DNA of 64,000 nt from Sepioteuthis lessoniana (GCA_963585895.1 OY757939.1:37276832-37340831), one strand, 5' to 3'; numbered from the stretch's first letter, positions 43,996 to 54,242 are shown. The notes: generated by a model from the sequence alone, not told the origin. Program-made: numbers and translations.

Positions 43996-44289
43996 ACTAT
44001 TTACCAACCCCCCCCCCCGCTCGGGCAGGATATGACACAAGGTCAATTTTTAAGCGGAGTTTAAAAGGTTTGAATTCAGAGTTTTTCCTTCTCCTAGACT
44101 AGTTGCCTAACCAAGGCTGAAGAATCTAGTCTGTCCTACTATTTACCCATAGCTGGAGGGAGAATAATTGGATTCATACCTTCCCCAAGGGTATTAGTGC
44201 TATGTGAAATGCAATCAGTCTCGTCCAGGATTTGAACTCGTGTCGCCGTGTCCATTTCCTACGACGATAACGACTACACCACGGGCACC
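43996..44289 (-). mobile_element. SINE family T2, complete, with 14-bp target duplication
   Basis: TCAGGCTGATTGGT at 43982-43995 and 44290-44303 flanks the element. On the minus strand: GGTGCCCGTGGTGTAGTCG head, GAGTTCAAATCCTGG box B, the body, and GTGTCATATCCTGCCCGAGC near its 3' end. A run of ten C (44008-44018) has expanded in the tail. Confidence 0.93.
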
Positions 44290-44308
44290 TCAGGCTGATT
44301 GGTGAACT

Positions 44309-44477
44309 GTAATTTACGAAGCTCTTTGCTTCGATGTGGCACAAGGCCGATTGAATGGGGCACCCAATGAGACTCGAACTCACTCTTGCAGGTTTGCTAG
44401 TCAAGCTTGCTAACCATTACACTACCCGAGGTGCCCTTACACTACCCGAGGTGCCCTTACACTACCCGAGGTGCCCA
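44309..44477 (-). mobile_element. SINE family T3 with 17-bp target duplication
   Basis: AGGCTGATTGGTGAACT at 44292-44308 and 44478-44494. The minus strand has GGGCACC at its 5' end and GGTGCCC about 70 bases on, a complete seven-pair acceptor-like match, with GGTAGTGTAATGGTTAGC (box A region) and GAGTTCGAGTCTC (box B). The left duplication was later the target of the T2 copy at 43996. Confidence 0.85.
44417..44476. repeat. 20-bp head of the T3 SINE tandemly triplicated
   Basis: TTACACTACCCGAGGTGCCC occurs three times, at 44417, 44437 and 44457, exactly the 5' tRNA-like end of the element. Confidence 0.95.
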
Positions 44478-44555
44478 AGGCTGATTGGTGAACTCACTCT
44501 GACGCTCTCTTTGACGTGTATGTATGGAGGAGGGCGAGTCCATTGTGTAAGGAGT

Positions 44556-44561
<6 letters not shown>

Positions 44562-44590
<29 letters not shown>
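44562..44590. repeat. TA microsatellite
   Basis: A run of TA dinucleotides. Confidence 0.9.
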
Positions 44591-44592
<2 letters not shown>

Positions 44593-44630
44593 CATGTTCG
44601 GTTAAAAACCGTGGATTGTTTTCTTTTCAA

Positions 44631-44930
44631 GATCTTCAAGTGAAGATGTTTAGTCTTCTTGTAATTTTTCTCATGTCTGGATCAAGGTGGTGGAGAAAGT
44701 GCCCCATACTAGCTCAAATGCTTTCGACTATTTTGCTAGTCGTCCTCAGGCGTTGTTTAAGGTTGTTGCTGTGAGTTTTATTTGGTTTTATTTAGTGTTG
44801 TTTTTTTTTTAATATAGGGTTGGCTCATTTTGTAAGGATGGGTGGTACGATGGGACACTTTCTCTACCACCTTGACCAAGTAGATATACGAAAAATAACA
44901 AGAAGACTTGAACCTCTCCACTTGAAGATC
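44631..44930 (-). mobile_element. Inverted-repeat element with hammerhead-like core
   Basis: Arms 44631-44706 and 44850-44930 are complementary over about 78 bp (GATCTTCAAGTG, AGTCTTCTTGT, AAGGTGGT(G/A)GAGAAAGTG) with several mismatches. In the loop the minus strand reads CTGAGGA, C, GACTA, GCAAAA, TAGTC, GAAAG (44749-44722). A T-rich tract separates it from the right arm. No coding sequence. Confidence 0.7.
44722..44749 (-). ncRNA. Hammerhead-like core
   Basis: CTGAGGA fits the CUGANGA core. One extra base is followed by a perfect five-pair helix II (GACTA/TAGTC) and GAAA. The cleavage triplet and helix I are not evident. Confidence 0.45.
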
Positions 44931-44964
44931 TTAAAAGTCGACTGGGCAGGAAAATAATTAGGTT

Positions 44965-45190
44965 GAATGGCCCGGGAGACCAGGGTTCAATCCCTGGTCG
45001 AGTTATACCAAAGAATCAAAAAATGCTACTTGATGCCGCCTTGCTTAGCATTCACAATTATAAGGTATCGATCAAGGGTAAAGTGGTATAATCCGGGGAA
45101 AGGAGTTGCACCCTCCCTTACACCTTGGTGTAGTAGCTATTGAAAGGGAGCCTTCGGGTCACCCACGACTAGAGTCGCCAACTCATTTAC
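44965..45190 (+). mobile_element. SINE family T1, 5'-truncated
   Basis: It begins inside the head at AATGGCCCGGGAGACC. Box B GGTTCAATCCCTGG is kept. It then has AGTTATACCAAAGAATC and the body, ending CTAGAGTCGCCAACTC. Confidence 0.85.
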
Positions 45191-45254
45191 ATCGTTGATA
45201 ATAATTTGGTATCATATTCTCTCTACTTGTCTTTAATTGGAATCATTTTGAGAT

Positions 45255-45755
45255 TGTTATGAAATAGCCGATGGATTTCGGTTCATGCCTTTGAGTTTAG
45301 TTAGGCTGAGAACCTTTCGGCTCAGCACATGGGTTGGTTGGGTGTAAGATTGAAGCAGGTGTTAACGCGGGTGCTCGCGAGCGGATGGAGGTGTCACTCA
45401 GATGTCATAACAGTCCGAGACGATACTGGGTGACAAGGTGCGGGTGACGTCACGCACCGGAAGCACGCGGAAGTTTGTGTTAGAATTTGAAGAAAATAAG
45501 AGTCGGGTTTTGGAGCTCGCAGGCGCGAGGCGAACATGCGCCCGATGGGGGCCGCTCGAGTTGGGGGCCAAATGAATAAGACAGCATAGAAGATTGTGTC
45601 TCTCCTCCTTACGTCGAAACCTTTAACTCAAAGTTAATAAAAAGGTTTCGTACCTGAACAAGAAGTAGTTACGTGTTTTTGAGATTCCTGTTCTTTATAT
45701 ATCCTATCGTTATGAACATTACATGTCTATTTTGCACATGGCCATATTCGTGTAT
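45255..45755 (+). mobile_element. LTR-1 family, copy 3
   Basis: TGTTATGAAATAGCC edge, GGCTGAGAACCTTTCGG, TGACGTCA with CACCGGAAGC, AGATTGTGTCTCTCC, TTTCGTACCTGAACAAG and TTATGAACATTACATG. It is followed by ATGGCTAAGCAACAAGATG. Confidence 0.6.
45445..45463 (+). promoter_or_regulatory. CRE palindrome with ETS-like site, LTR-1 copy 3
   Basis: TGACGTCA followed four bases later by CCGGAAG, in the same order and at the same spacing as at 9343. Confidence 0.5.
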
Positions 45756-45768
45756 ATGGCTAAGCAAC

Positions 45769-45940
45769 AAGATGAGGCTTCTTAATCTGAGAATTAATTT
45801 TTTAAATTTTAAATTTTTATTTTTATTGCGGACTTTTTGTCCTCATCTTGGTAGTTTTGGTGTTGTTTCTTCTTTCACTACGTTTCGGCCAAATTTCACC
45901 TCTGGCCTTCTTCAGGTGGAAAAAAAAATTAATTCTCAGA
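45769..45940 (-). mobile_element. Small inverted-repeat element with hammerhead-like core
   Basis: TCTGAGAATTAATTTTTT at 45788-45806 is complementary to 45920-45938. Inside, the minus strand reads CTGAAGA, A, GGCCA ... TGGCC, GAAACG (45914-45882). This is the CUGANGA, helix II, GAAA arrangement again. Confidence 0.6.
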
Positions 45941-45944
45941 TATT

Positions 45945-46559
45945 CTCTCTAGTTTCAATATTTGTGTGTATTTGGATCAACAAAAGAGAAAAATGATAAT
46001 GCAATTTATTCTTTTCGAGATTAAAAAGAAAAAAAAAAAATTTAAAAAAATTAAAAAATTTAAAATGAGGCGGTTTTGTTCATATTCAAGTTGTTATCTG
46101 CAGAAGGAATTGATGGCATAATAAAATAGCGTTGAACTACTTCTTCTTTCACTTAACTTGCTCTTTGACTTAAAATTATAAAGATGGTATTATATATAGC
46201 AGAGGAGTGTGGAATGCCCTGTTTTCATTGGCTGTTTACTAAAGGACAGATGTCTATGAGAACGTCCGAAGTCCGGCCTTATTAGTTTTTTCTTTGCTTT
46301 GGTAGAGGCACGAGCGTAGCACGTCGCGATCACGGAGGCGGTTTGGCTCTTTCAGAGTCATGCCGGGGTTACTGTCGGAGCCGATATGATACAGAAATAA
46401 CCCAAAATCGGCAATGAAGACAGTGCATCTCTGAAGACCGCCCTGATGCATCTAAGATGTATAATTGAAATAAAAATATTATAAAATGCCGGATAAGAAA
46501 AGGACAACTTCTTTTACAGCATAATATCCTAAGTTCATCCCATTCAGCTGGAGCACTGG
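45945..46559. other. No recognised feature
   Basis: An A-rich tract at 46020-46062, then single-copy sequence. Confidence 0.4.
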
Positions 46560-46758
46560 GTTGGATATGACGATAACAAACTCAATGCATTTTAATGGCA
46601 ATTCCCAATGTATTCTTCAGTAAAATAACTTCCTGTATATTTTTCTAGCAAAATCCTTTCCAATGCATTTTTATAGTAAAATTATTCCCAACCCATTTTT
46701 GCGATCAAATCATTCCCAATGTAATCTATAGTAAAATCAGTTCCAGTTAATTTTTATA
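46560..46758. repeat. Degenerate 28- to 30-bp minisatellite, left part
   Basis: Units such as AGTAAAATCATTCCCAATGT and TTTTTATAGTAAAATTATTC at irregular spacing near 28 to 30 bp. The array resumes at 47650 after a REP-A insertion and again at 48185-48830. Confidence 0.82.
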
Positions 46759-47649
46759 CTGCCCACTCGGCTGGGGCTGTAGAATACACCGACTGCAGAG
46801 GGGTAAAACCCCCATAACGAGTGTCCTGGATATCACACTAAACAATCTGATTGTGAGGTTCCAGTAATGCTGGAGCTTTTTGGAATGCAGAGTACTCCTT
46901 CACCCGAAGTGGTATCACCTGATAAGTGTACTATCGATGGGTTCAATAGAACTAAACTGCATACTTATACTAAACTGAATTGTTTGAAATAAAACTGTTT
47001 GACTAAACTGAATAGCTTGAAATAAAAATGTTTTTTAACAATTAAACCGGGACATTGGCCCAGCGGTTAGAGTGTTCGCCAATGGCCCGGGAGACCTGGG
47101 TTCAATCCCAGGTCGAGTCATACCAAAGACTTTAAAAATGGTACTTGATACCACCTTGCTTAACACTCAGCATTATAAGGTACGGTTCAAGGGTAAAGTG
47201 GAGCAATCCTGGGAATGGAGTAGCACCCTCCCCTACACCTTGGTGTAGTAGCTATCGAAAAGGGAGCCTTCGGGTCACCCTCGACTATGGTCGCTAACTT
47301 TACTTACTTACTTACATTTAAACTGCGTGCTTATGCTAAACTGATTTGTTTGAAATGGAACTGTTTTTGACATTGAAACTGTTCTTACACTAAACTGAAT
47401 TGATTAATATAGAAATGTTTTGACATTTAACTGTGTGTAAACAAAATATGTACTTATACTAAACTGAATTAAATGAAATAAAATTGTTTGAATAAACTGA
47501 ATTGCTTGAAATAGAAATGTTTTTGATAATTAAACTGTGTACTCATGCTAAACTGCATTTTTTGAAATAGGACATTATTTGTTCAAAAATGGATTTGGCG
47601 TTAAATAACCTACAAAGGTTGATATGCCATAAAAACCCAACCAAATAAC
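46759..47649 (+). mobile_element. REP-A element with 11-bp target duplication, inserted in the minisatellite
   Basis: TAATTTTTATA at 46748-46758 is repeated at 47650-47660. The element starts CTGCCCACTCGGCTGG and ends in the hairpin tail (GGATTTGGCGTTAAATAACC at about 47590) plus AACCCAACCAAATAAC. It contains a T1 SINE at 47046-47318 and at least seven internal units. The clean borders define the real ends of REP-A. Confidence 0.93.
47046..47318 (+). mobile_element. SINE family T1, complete, nested in REP-A
   Basis: Box A TGGCCCAGCGG, box B GGGTTCAATCCC and GTCATACCAAAGACT, then the body, ending TAACTTTACTTACTTACTTAC, the best-kept TTAC tail. Possible short flanking repeat: AATTAAAC / ATTTAAAC. 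Confidence 0.92.
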
Positions 47650-47745
47650 TAATTTTTATAGTAGAATTATTCTCCGTGTATTCTATAGTAAAATCACTTC
47701 CAGTTAATTTTTATTGTAAAATTATCCCCGATGTTATTTTTATTG
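47650..47745. repeat. Minisatellite, middle part
   Basis: Continuation of the 28- to 30-bp array after the REP-A insertion (TATAGTAAAATCACTTCC). Confidence 0.8.
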
Positions 47746-48184
47746 CTTAATCGTTTGTTGTATAGCAACATAAAGAACTAATATACATGGGGGAAGAATG
47801 ACCATGATACTTTGTTATAAATATATCGTTCACATTTTTTATTTCTCGTAAGGGTCGGAGCTGGCGTGTGTGAGAGAGATAGACGGAGGAAGGGAGACGA
47901 ACGGAGACTGCCGCATTTTCCCATAACTTCTTTTCTTGACTATATCACGCTTCTTGATCGGAGTGGGTTAATCAACCGTGACAGCAAGCTGAAACCGACA
48001 TACAGAGAAACTGCATATGTCACGTGGGTATCTTCATACATCCTTTCATAACACCCACACTTTTCAGCTCAACCACGTGGCTGTTTCCGCTTATTTTCAC
48101 AGGTGCTTCCTGTGCAGAGAATCCCTGAATGACGGCTCAGTCAATGATCTATGCAACACATTCTGAAGGTACTTCGTAGAAAAA
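47746..48184. other. No recognised feature
   Basis: A 440-bp single-copy interruption of the minisatellite. A 61-codon frame at 47866 has no recognisable domain. Confidence 0.4.
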
Positions 48185-48830
48185 CCATTTCTAATGCCTT
48201 TTTATTGTTGAATTATTCCCAATGTATTTTATAATAAAGTCTCTTCCAATGCATTTTTATAGTAAAATCAATCCCAAAGAATTTTTGCTGTAGAATCATT
48301 ACCAATGTATTCTATAGTAAAATCACTTCCAATTTACTTTCACTGTAATATAATTTCCGATGTACTTTATGAAATATAAAATCATCTCCAGTACATTTTC
48401 ATAGAAAATTATTCGTAATTTCTTTTAAAGAAAATCCTTTTTAATACATTTCAATTGTAAAAATATTTCCTGTATATTTTGTTAAATCATTTCATATGCA
48501 TTTTTCTATTAAAATTATTCCTAGTGTATTTCATAATAAAATAATTCATAATCACTTCCAATACATTTTTCTATTAAAATAATTTTCAGTGTATTTTATC
48601 GTGAAGTAATTCATAATGTATTTTATTGTAAAATTACTTCCAATGCATTTTTCCATTAAAATTATTCCCTGTGCATTTTATTGTGAAATAATTTATAATG
48701 CATTTTGTAGTAAAATCATTTCCATGCATTTTTTTGTAGAATCATTTATCATGCATTTTTTGACAAAATCATTTCCAACGTATTTGTATTGTAAAATATT
48801 TTCCAATGAGGTTTCATTGCCAGGATTCAA
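48185..48830. repeat. Minisatellite, right part
   Basis: About 20 further degenerate units (GCATTTTTCTATTAAAATTA, CCAATGCATTTTTATAGTAA). The 88-codon frame at 48616 is a translation of this repeat. Confidence 0.85.
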
Positions 48831-48867
48831 GTTAAAATATGAAGATATACGAACACCACAACTGATT

Positions 48868-49235
48868 TGCTCAGTCAGCTAAGGCTGTAGAATACACCGG
48901 CTGCATTTTTGCAGAGGGGTAAGACCCCCCACCAACGAGTGTCTTGAATATAACACTAAACAATCTGATGGTGAGTCTCCTGTAAAACTGAAGCTTTGGG
49001 CTTTGGGGAATGCGGAGTACACCTTCATTGCCATCGCTCCCAGGTCTACTCTGGTCCGAAGTGGTAGCACCTGATAGGGTCCAATCTGTGTCAAATAGAA
49101 CTAAACTGTGTACTTATGCTAAACTGAATTGTTTGAAATGGAACTGTTTATATGTATAAAATGGATTTGGCATTAATAACCTACAATGGCTGATGTGCCA
49201 TAAAGCCCAGCCAAGTCAAGCCAAGTCCACTACAA
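48868..49235 (+). mobile_element. REP-A element, short form
   Basis: Head CTCAGTCAGCTAAGGCTG, CAGAGGGGTAAGACCCCCC, body, a single internal unit, tail GATTTGGCATTAATAACC and GATGTGCCATAAAGCCC, simple tail AGCCAAGTCAAGCC. Confidence 0.88.
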
Positions 49236-49790
49236 ATGATCATGAAAATGACGATCTAGAATGGCATTTCAAGTTTACCAACTGATATTATATTCCGACT
49301 CCTCCACTCTGAACCTCTCCGAAAAATCGAACAACGAAAAACTCTTGAAATCCATCGCATATGTCACAAGACTTCCTAATTTGGCCGTGAAGAAATAAGT
49401 TGTTTTTTTTTAGACTAATAAGATACCATATACCCGTGGTCACTGGAAAGCGTATCGAAGTTTGAATTGTGGGGGGATAGGTACAATCCCTATTCCGAAT
49501 TCTACTGTTTGAATTAATTCTTACCATGCAGGAGTCAAGTCAACACGATTTAGTGTAAACTTACATGAGAAATCACGGGAAGTGAGTGAACTCATTTTTT
49601 TTTTCAGTGGGGCTCTTTCTTGGTTTCTCCACATTTCATATGACGTAATATATCCGTTTTATTTTACTGGCCAATACAAAAAGGTTGTGAGAACTAATTT
49701 GTATATGATTTGCATGTTACATTAGCGGCTTGTGGGGCGTATTTCTACATTGAGAACGAGAGTAAAATTTTAGTTTCAAGAAAGAAACAC
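49236..49790. other. No recognised feature
   Basis: A 79-codon minus frame at 49288-49527 has no recognisable domain. Confidence 0.4.
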
Positions 49791-49794
49791 AGAG

Positions 49795-49900
49795 GACTTC
49801 TTATGGTGTAATGGCTAAAGTTCAGGCCTGCAACTTTAAAGTTAGTGAGTTCTAAACCCGTTATTACGTTCACGATTTTGGGAAAGTTATGAATGAATGC
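49795..49900 (+). mobile_element. SINE T2-like head fragment
   Basis: TTATGGTGTAATGGCTAAAG (box A region), GTGAGTTCTAAACCCG (box B region), then TTTTGGGAAAGTTATGAATG, which matches the start of the T2 body. The rest is missing. Confidence 0.55.
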
Positions 49901-49904
49901 TTTT

Positions 49905-50960
49905 AAAGTTGTTTTTTTAAATGGCATATCAACTCTTTTAGGTTATTTAATGCTAAATCTTTTTGATACATTTATTAAACGAATAGTTTTTAGGTAACAA
50001 TTTAAACAAGCCAGAGCTCATTTGTTTGCGCACAGTTAAATGGTTTCAAGTATTCTTATCTAATACGAGTAATTCTATTTAGTATCAATCATTTGTTTAG
50101 ACACAGTTAACTGGTTTCAAGTATTCTTATCTAATTCAAATAATTCTATTATGTATAAACTATTTGTTTGCTGACAGTTAAATGGTTTCAAATATTGCTA
50201 TATAGCAGTCATAGTTTTATTTGTACCCAATTACATTGTTTCAAGTATTTCTATGTAACACTAACAATTCAACGTAACACCACTCATTTATTTTCACTCA
50301 GTTAAATAGTTAAACGGGTCAGAGTGGACCTGGATGTAATGGCAATGAAGGAGTACTCCACATTACCAAAAGCATTAGAGCTGGAGTATCATCATCAAAT
50401 GTAGTTTCGTGTCATACACAGAAAATTAGTTCTATTTGACCCACAGATGAGACTCTAATAGGTACTATCATTACGGCTTAGAGTGGACCTGGGAGTAATG
50501 GCAATGATAGGGTACGCCAAATTTCCCAAATCCCCAAGACTGAAGCCTCATCATCGGATGCAGTTGACTGTCATACTTAGATCATTAATTCTGTTTGACA
50601 CTGATGGGACCCTAATTGGTACTACTACTCCGGATCAGAGTGGATCTGGGAGTAATGGCAATGATAGGCTACTCCACATTTCCCAAGTCTCTTAGTCCGA
50701 AGCCTCACCATAAGGTGCAGTTTACCGTCATACTCAGAATATGAGTTCTATTTGACCCACAGATGGGACTCTAATATGTACTACCACTACGGCTTAGAGT
50801 GGACCTGGGAGTAATGGCAATGATGGGGTACACCAAATTCTCAAAACCTTCGGACTGTAGTCTCAACATCAGGTGAAGTTTAGTGTCTAATCAAGGACAC
50901 GATTTAGGGGGTTCTTACCACTATGTAGAGATGCAGCGTATTTTACAGCCGACTAGTTTT
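49905..50960 (-). mobile_element. REP-A element with four tandem body units of about 158 bp
   Basis: Tail GGCATATCAACTCTTTTAGG, then three 70-bp internal units (TTAAATGGTTTCAAGTATTC at about 50035, 50107 and 50178). Then the body block with GGAGTAATGGCAATGA occurs at about 50334, 50491, 50648 and 50807, spaced 157 to 159 bp. A single decayed head ends the element at about 50955. Elsewhere this body block is present once. Confidence 0.87.
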
Positions 50961-51039
50961 ATGAACCCCTTTGTCCCCCAGCTATGGTTTAAATTGTATA
51001 ATTGATGTTCAAAGCAAAAGCCATCCTTGTAGAAACAAG

Positions 51040-51095
51040 GATGGGTTTTGCATTGAATATCCCAAGAAGGTTGATATGCCATTAAACAAAGCAAA
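51040..51095 (+). repeat. REP-A hairpin tail, isolated
   Basis: TTTTGCATTGAATATCCC with GTTGATATGCCATTAAAC. Confidence 0.65.
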
Positions 51096-51174
51096 ATCTT
51101 AAAAGATAATTTCTTCGATTTGTATTTTGGTAAATCTGATTTTGACGGTAAATCTGAAAGGTTTAAGCCAGAAA

Positions 51175-51490
51175 ACATCATTATCATCATAATCATCATG
51201 GATAGCATGGATTCTCTTGACTTTCTCTCACCATAAACCCCTTTTGACAATAACTCAATATAGACGGCATCCAGTGTCCGCACAGAGCTGATGAATGTAA
51301 AATTTTGCTCATTTGACCAGTGCTGGTGTGTCTCTGCGTAGTAGTCCATGGGAGAACGTTGTTTATGAGTTTATCTTAACTTCTCCGCCATGTTTTGCTC
51401 GTCTTACTTGAATGGTTTGTGAGATAGAAGTTAAGTGGTTGTACGGCTGCTGTTTTTAGGTTTCTGTTTCCAATTTTTGATCATATCAGC
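51175..51490 (-). pseudogene. LINE-N ORF2 3' fragment
   Basis: On the minus strand: CAGCCGTACAACCACTTAAC (YDHL region near 51440), CGAGCAAAACATGGCGGAGA, the FISD-like segment and DGYYAETHQH-like remains, ending in ATGATTATGATGATAATG. Frames are lost. Confidence 0.65.
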
Positions 51491-51499
51491 ACGCAGCAT

Positions 51500-52134
51500 C
51501 CTGTACAGTCCCCATGTACCTTTTTCTCTAATATATTTTTCTCTAACAATAAAAATTTAACATCAGTCATTTGTTTGCACATATTTAAATAGATATGTAT
51601 GATTAACAATTTAAAAATGTGATTGGGCTCATGAGTTTGCCGACAGTTAAGTGGTTTCAAGTATTGTAGTTTTTAATTATTTCTTCAAGTGTCGCTATCC
51701 ATACTCTCTATGCTATACGTCCTTTGTAGGGGTTTTGTTTATTGTCGAGCATTGGATTGTTTAGTTCTTATAGGCGACTTTGTTGTTGAGGGTATTTTGA
51801 ATGTACTTCCTGGTCTTTCCTTATTCCTTTTGGTGTTCATCTGTATTTTCGCAGTTTGGCTATTGTCATTTTTGTTTAAGTTTGTGATACACCCCTCGCG
51901 GCCCTCCGTACTAATCAGCTTCTTAAAACCATTTCAAGTCTTGGCCGGTGATACATCTAGTGGTCCGCTGGGGCATTTCACATTTCTTTATGGCCACAAG
52001 AAATACAACCGAGGGAATGGGAGAAAAGGAACAAAGAACAAACGAACAATATGGGCTTGGATCAACTCAAAGTGCAAGAAGTGCGAGTTTGTGACACTGC
52101 ACTCCCTGTGCATCTGTTGACGATCGCTGATGTG
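51500..52134. other. Unassigned; may include the continuation of the jockey-type LINE
   Basis: A 143-codon plus frame (51689-52120) with hydrophobic stretches overlaps sequence that on the minus strand lies downstream of the LINE ORF1 and could be an ORF1-ORF2 junction. I recognise no endonuclease motif on the minus strand here. A piece of the REP-A 70-bp internal unit is at 51640-51665. Confidence 0.4.
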
Positions 52135-53700
52135 TAGTTTTCGCGAAATTTCTACAAGGCTACTAGGAATGCCAACTCATCTTGACTGGTCTTCCCTCAC
52201 TGCTGACCGTTGTCGACTCAGGACTGCGAACTCATCTTGTCTGTCTTCCTCACTGCCTCCGGACACTATCTCACCCGACTGGTCTCTTCTGCTGTTCGCT
52301 GTCGACTGCCCCTCTGCATCACCCTTCGCCAACCGCTCTCTCTGGGTTCCTTTTTCCAACTCGTCTGACTGGCGTTCCCTTGCCCACTGCCCTGGCTTCT
52401 CTCGGATCTACCTTTCTTCCACCACTTCCGGTCTCGTCGGAGATCTCGATTCTAAGCTCTTTGTTTGGTTTCGTGCCAAAACAAGCAAAGGGATCGTCTG
52501 CTTAGCGGACCACCCACATAGTGTCAAAAGTTGTTCAGTTCTTATGGGAGACAAGTTTTTTAGTTTATCTTTAATGCTTTTTAGTGGACGGATTGGTGAT
52601 TTATGTAACAGCTGTTTTGATGGAGATTTTGGACTTCTAGGAGTTGTTTGTGTTGGAGTGATTGATCCTACGTGTGTTTTTGTTTGGACTACAACATTGG
52701 ATCTCTCCCATTTCCCAACTTGTTACAGAGCTGATGCTTGGTAAAATTCGACCGAGTGTAGTTTTTTCAGGTGCTCCTGAAACTTTGGCCAATCATTGGC
52801 TTCCAACTTGATCAATTTCTCCACGAGTGTTCTATATTTGTTGTCGTCATTGGTTCTATCCACCCTCCGTGCAACTGAGGCGTAGCTTCTTTCTCCCATA
52901 TAGCTCTTAACAATTCTTCTTGCTTCCAGGAAGGACACATTTCTCTTGTGTTTAACCTCAATTATTTCTTTTTCTTTTTGGTAAACAGCGCAAGGTCTTG
53001 CGTGAGCCGGATGATCTTGTCGGCAGTTTGCACTTGTGATTTCTTTCATGCAATCTTCCTCAACATGGTCCGGGTCTTTTTCATTGCATTTGGTACATGT
53101 CTGTCGCCCTCTACAGGCTTCCCTGTGGTGTCCATATTTTTGGCATTTGAAGCACCTCAGGGGAGCTGGGACGTACTGCTCAACTCTCTCAAGACAATAG
53201 CCAATCTTCACCTCGTTGGGAGTGCGGGGCTTCTTAAATGTTAGGATGTAAGTGTTGGTCTGAATTCGTTGTTCACCTTTTCTGATGGAGATTCTTTTTA
53301 TATTTGTAACTCCCTGTTTTCCCAGGGCTGATGCTATCTCATCTTCTGTAGCTAATGTTAACTCTCTACTCCTGATAACTCCCTTAGAATTGTTGAGTTT
53401 CTCATGCGAGTAGGCTCTGCATTTCGTCATATGAAAGGTTTTTATTTTTGATATGTTTTCTGCCTGTCACCGGCTGTCTACCTCGACAAGGAAGTTGCCG
53501 TTCTTTGTTTTCTTAACAGTTTCCGGAGTAGCCCTTCCAGATATTACTTTTTCTATGAGGAAAGGCGAGAATTTGGCTAGGCATACCTCCTCCAGAGATT
53601 CAATAACAATGAATCTGGGAAAGTCTGCTGCCTCATTCTCCGTGTCCGATTCCGAGAGGTTTCGTTTAGATTTTTATTTGAAGACACCATATATGCTGTA
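52135..53700 (-). pseudogene. ORF1 (gag-like, zinc knuckle) of a jockey-type non-LTR retrotransposon
   Basis: The longest open part is 53430-52723 (235 codons from an internal Met). Reading continues upstream in the same frame to about 53672 (DFPRFIVIESLEEV, KFSPFLIEKVISGRATPE), broken by one TGA at about 53495. The internal Met is therefore not the original start. Residues of the open part: an RNA-binding-like region (1-75), zinc knuckle CFKCQKYGHHREAC at 93-106 (CCHC), a second CX2CX6HX4C at 112-127, and a third at 133-147 whose first Cys is Ser. SYASVAR at 182-188 is typical of the family. A stop at 52723 and frame changes precede a downstream piece, 52359-52177. ORF1 binds element RNA in the retrotransposition particle. 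ORF2 was not found. Confidence 0.88.
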
Positions 53701-53759
53701 TATTTTTCACTGGCCCTGCGCTCCACCACCCACCACGGAGTCCAACTTATGTTGGGAAT

Positions 53760-54183
53760 GAACTAAGGGGGTAACCCATTCGCCTTAGTTGAGACGGGGA
53801 TACGCAACCACTATACTTGAGTTGCGGGTAGGCTTCCGAGCCGTTGCCAATTTCAAGTTCTCAGCACTGGTCAAATTCCTATTCTCAACACAATTGACCC
53901 TCAGTCACCGCCTTCTAGCAACTAACAGATAAGGGTTGGGAAGTTGTATGTGCAGATTTAAAAGTACGGTCGGGATAAAATATATATTGGTGCTATGGCT
54001 TGACCAGCCGATTGATCTGATCGGGCCCAATCCGACCGCCTGTCAGACCAAGTAAGGGCCAAAGTGGTGTGTCGCAAGCCATTGACCACTCTGTCGCCGG
54101 ATAAATGACTGCTCATCCACCAGGGTTCCGTCCTAGCGCCTTACGCGTCGCCACCCACGGCCAACAGGTGGCCTCATTGAGGT
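53760..54183 (-). mobile_element. Probable 5' untranslated region of the jockey-type LINE
   Basis: GC-richer sequence directly upstream of ORF1 on the same strand, without open frames, ending at a REP-A head. Assignment rests on position and composition only. Confidence 0.4.
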
Positions 54184-54242
54184 GGGGGTCTTACCTAATC
54201 TGCTGAGGTGCAGTCGGCGTATTCTACAGTCCCAGCCGACAG
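54184..54242 (-). mobile_element. REP-A head fragment
   Basis: GGGGGTCTTACCTAATCTGC, GTGCAGTCGGCGTATTCTAC and CCCAGCCGACAGGGC. Confidence 0.78.

Noticed and set aside
51689..52120. 143-codon hydrophobic plus-strand frame
   Set aside because: Hydrophobicity follows from T-rich sequence on this strand next to the antisense LINE relic; no recognised family.
52130..52744. 204-codon plus-strand frame
   Set aside because: It lies antisense to the C-terminal part of the LINE ORF1 relic and shows no motif; it is a shadow frame.
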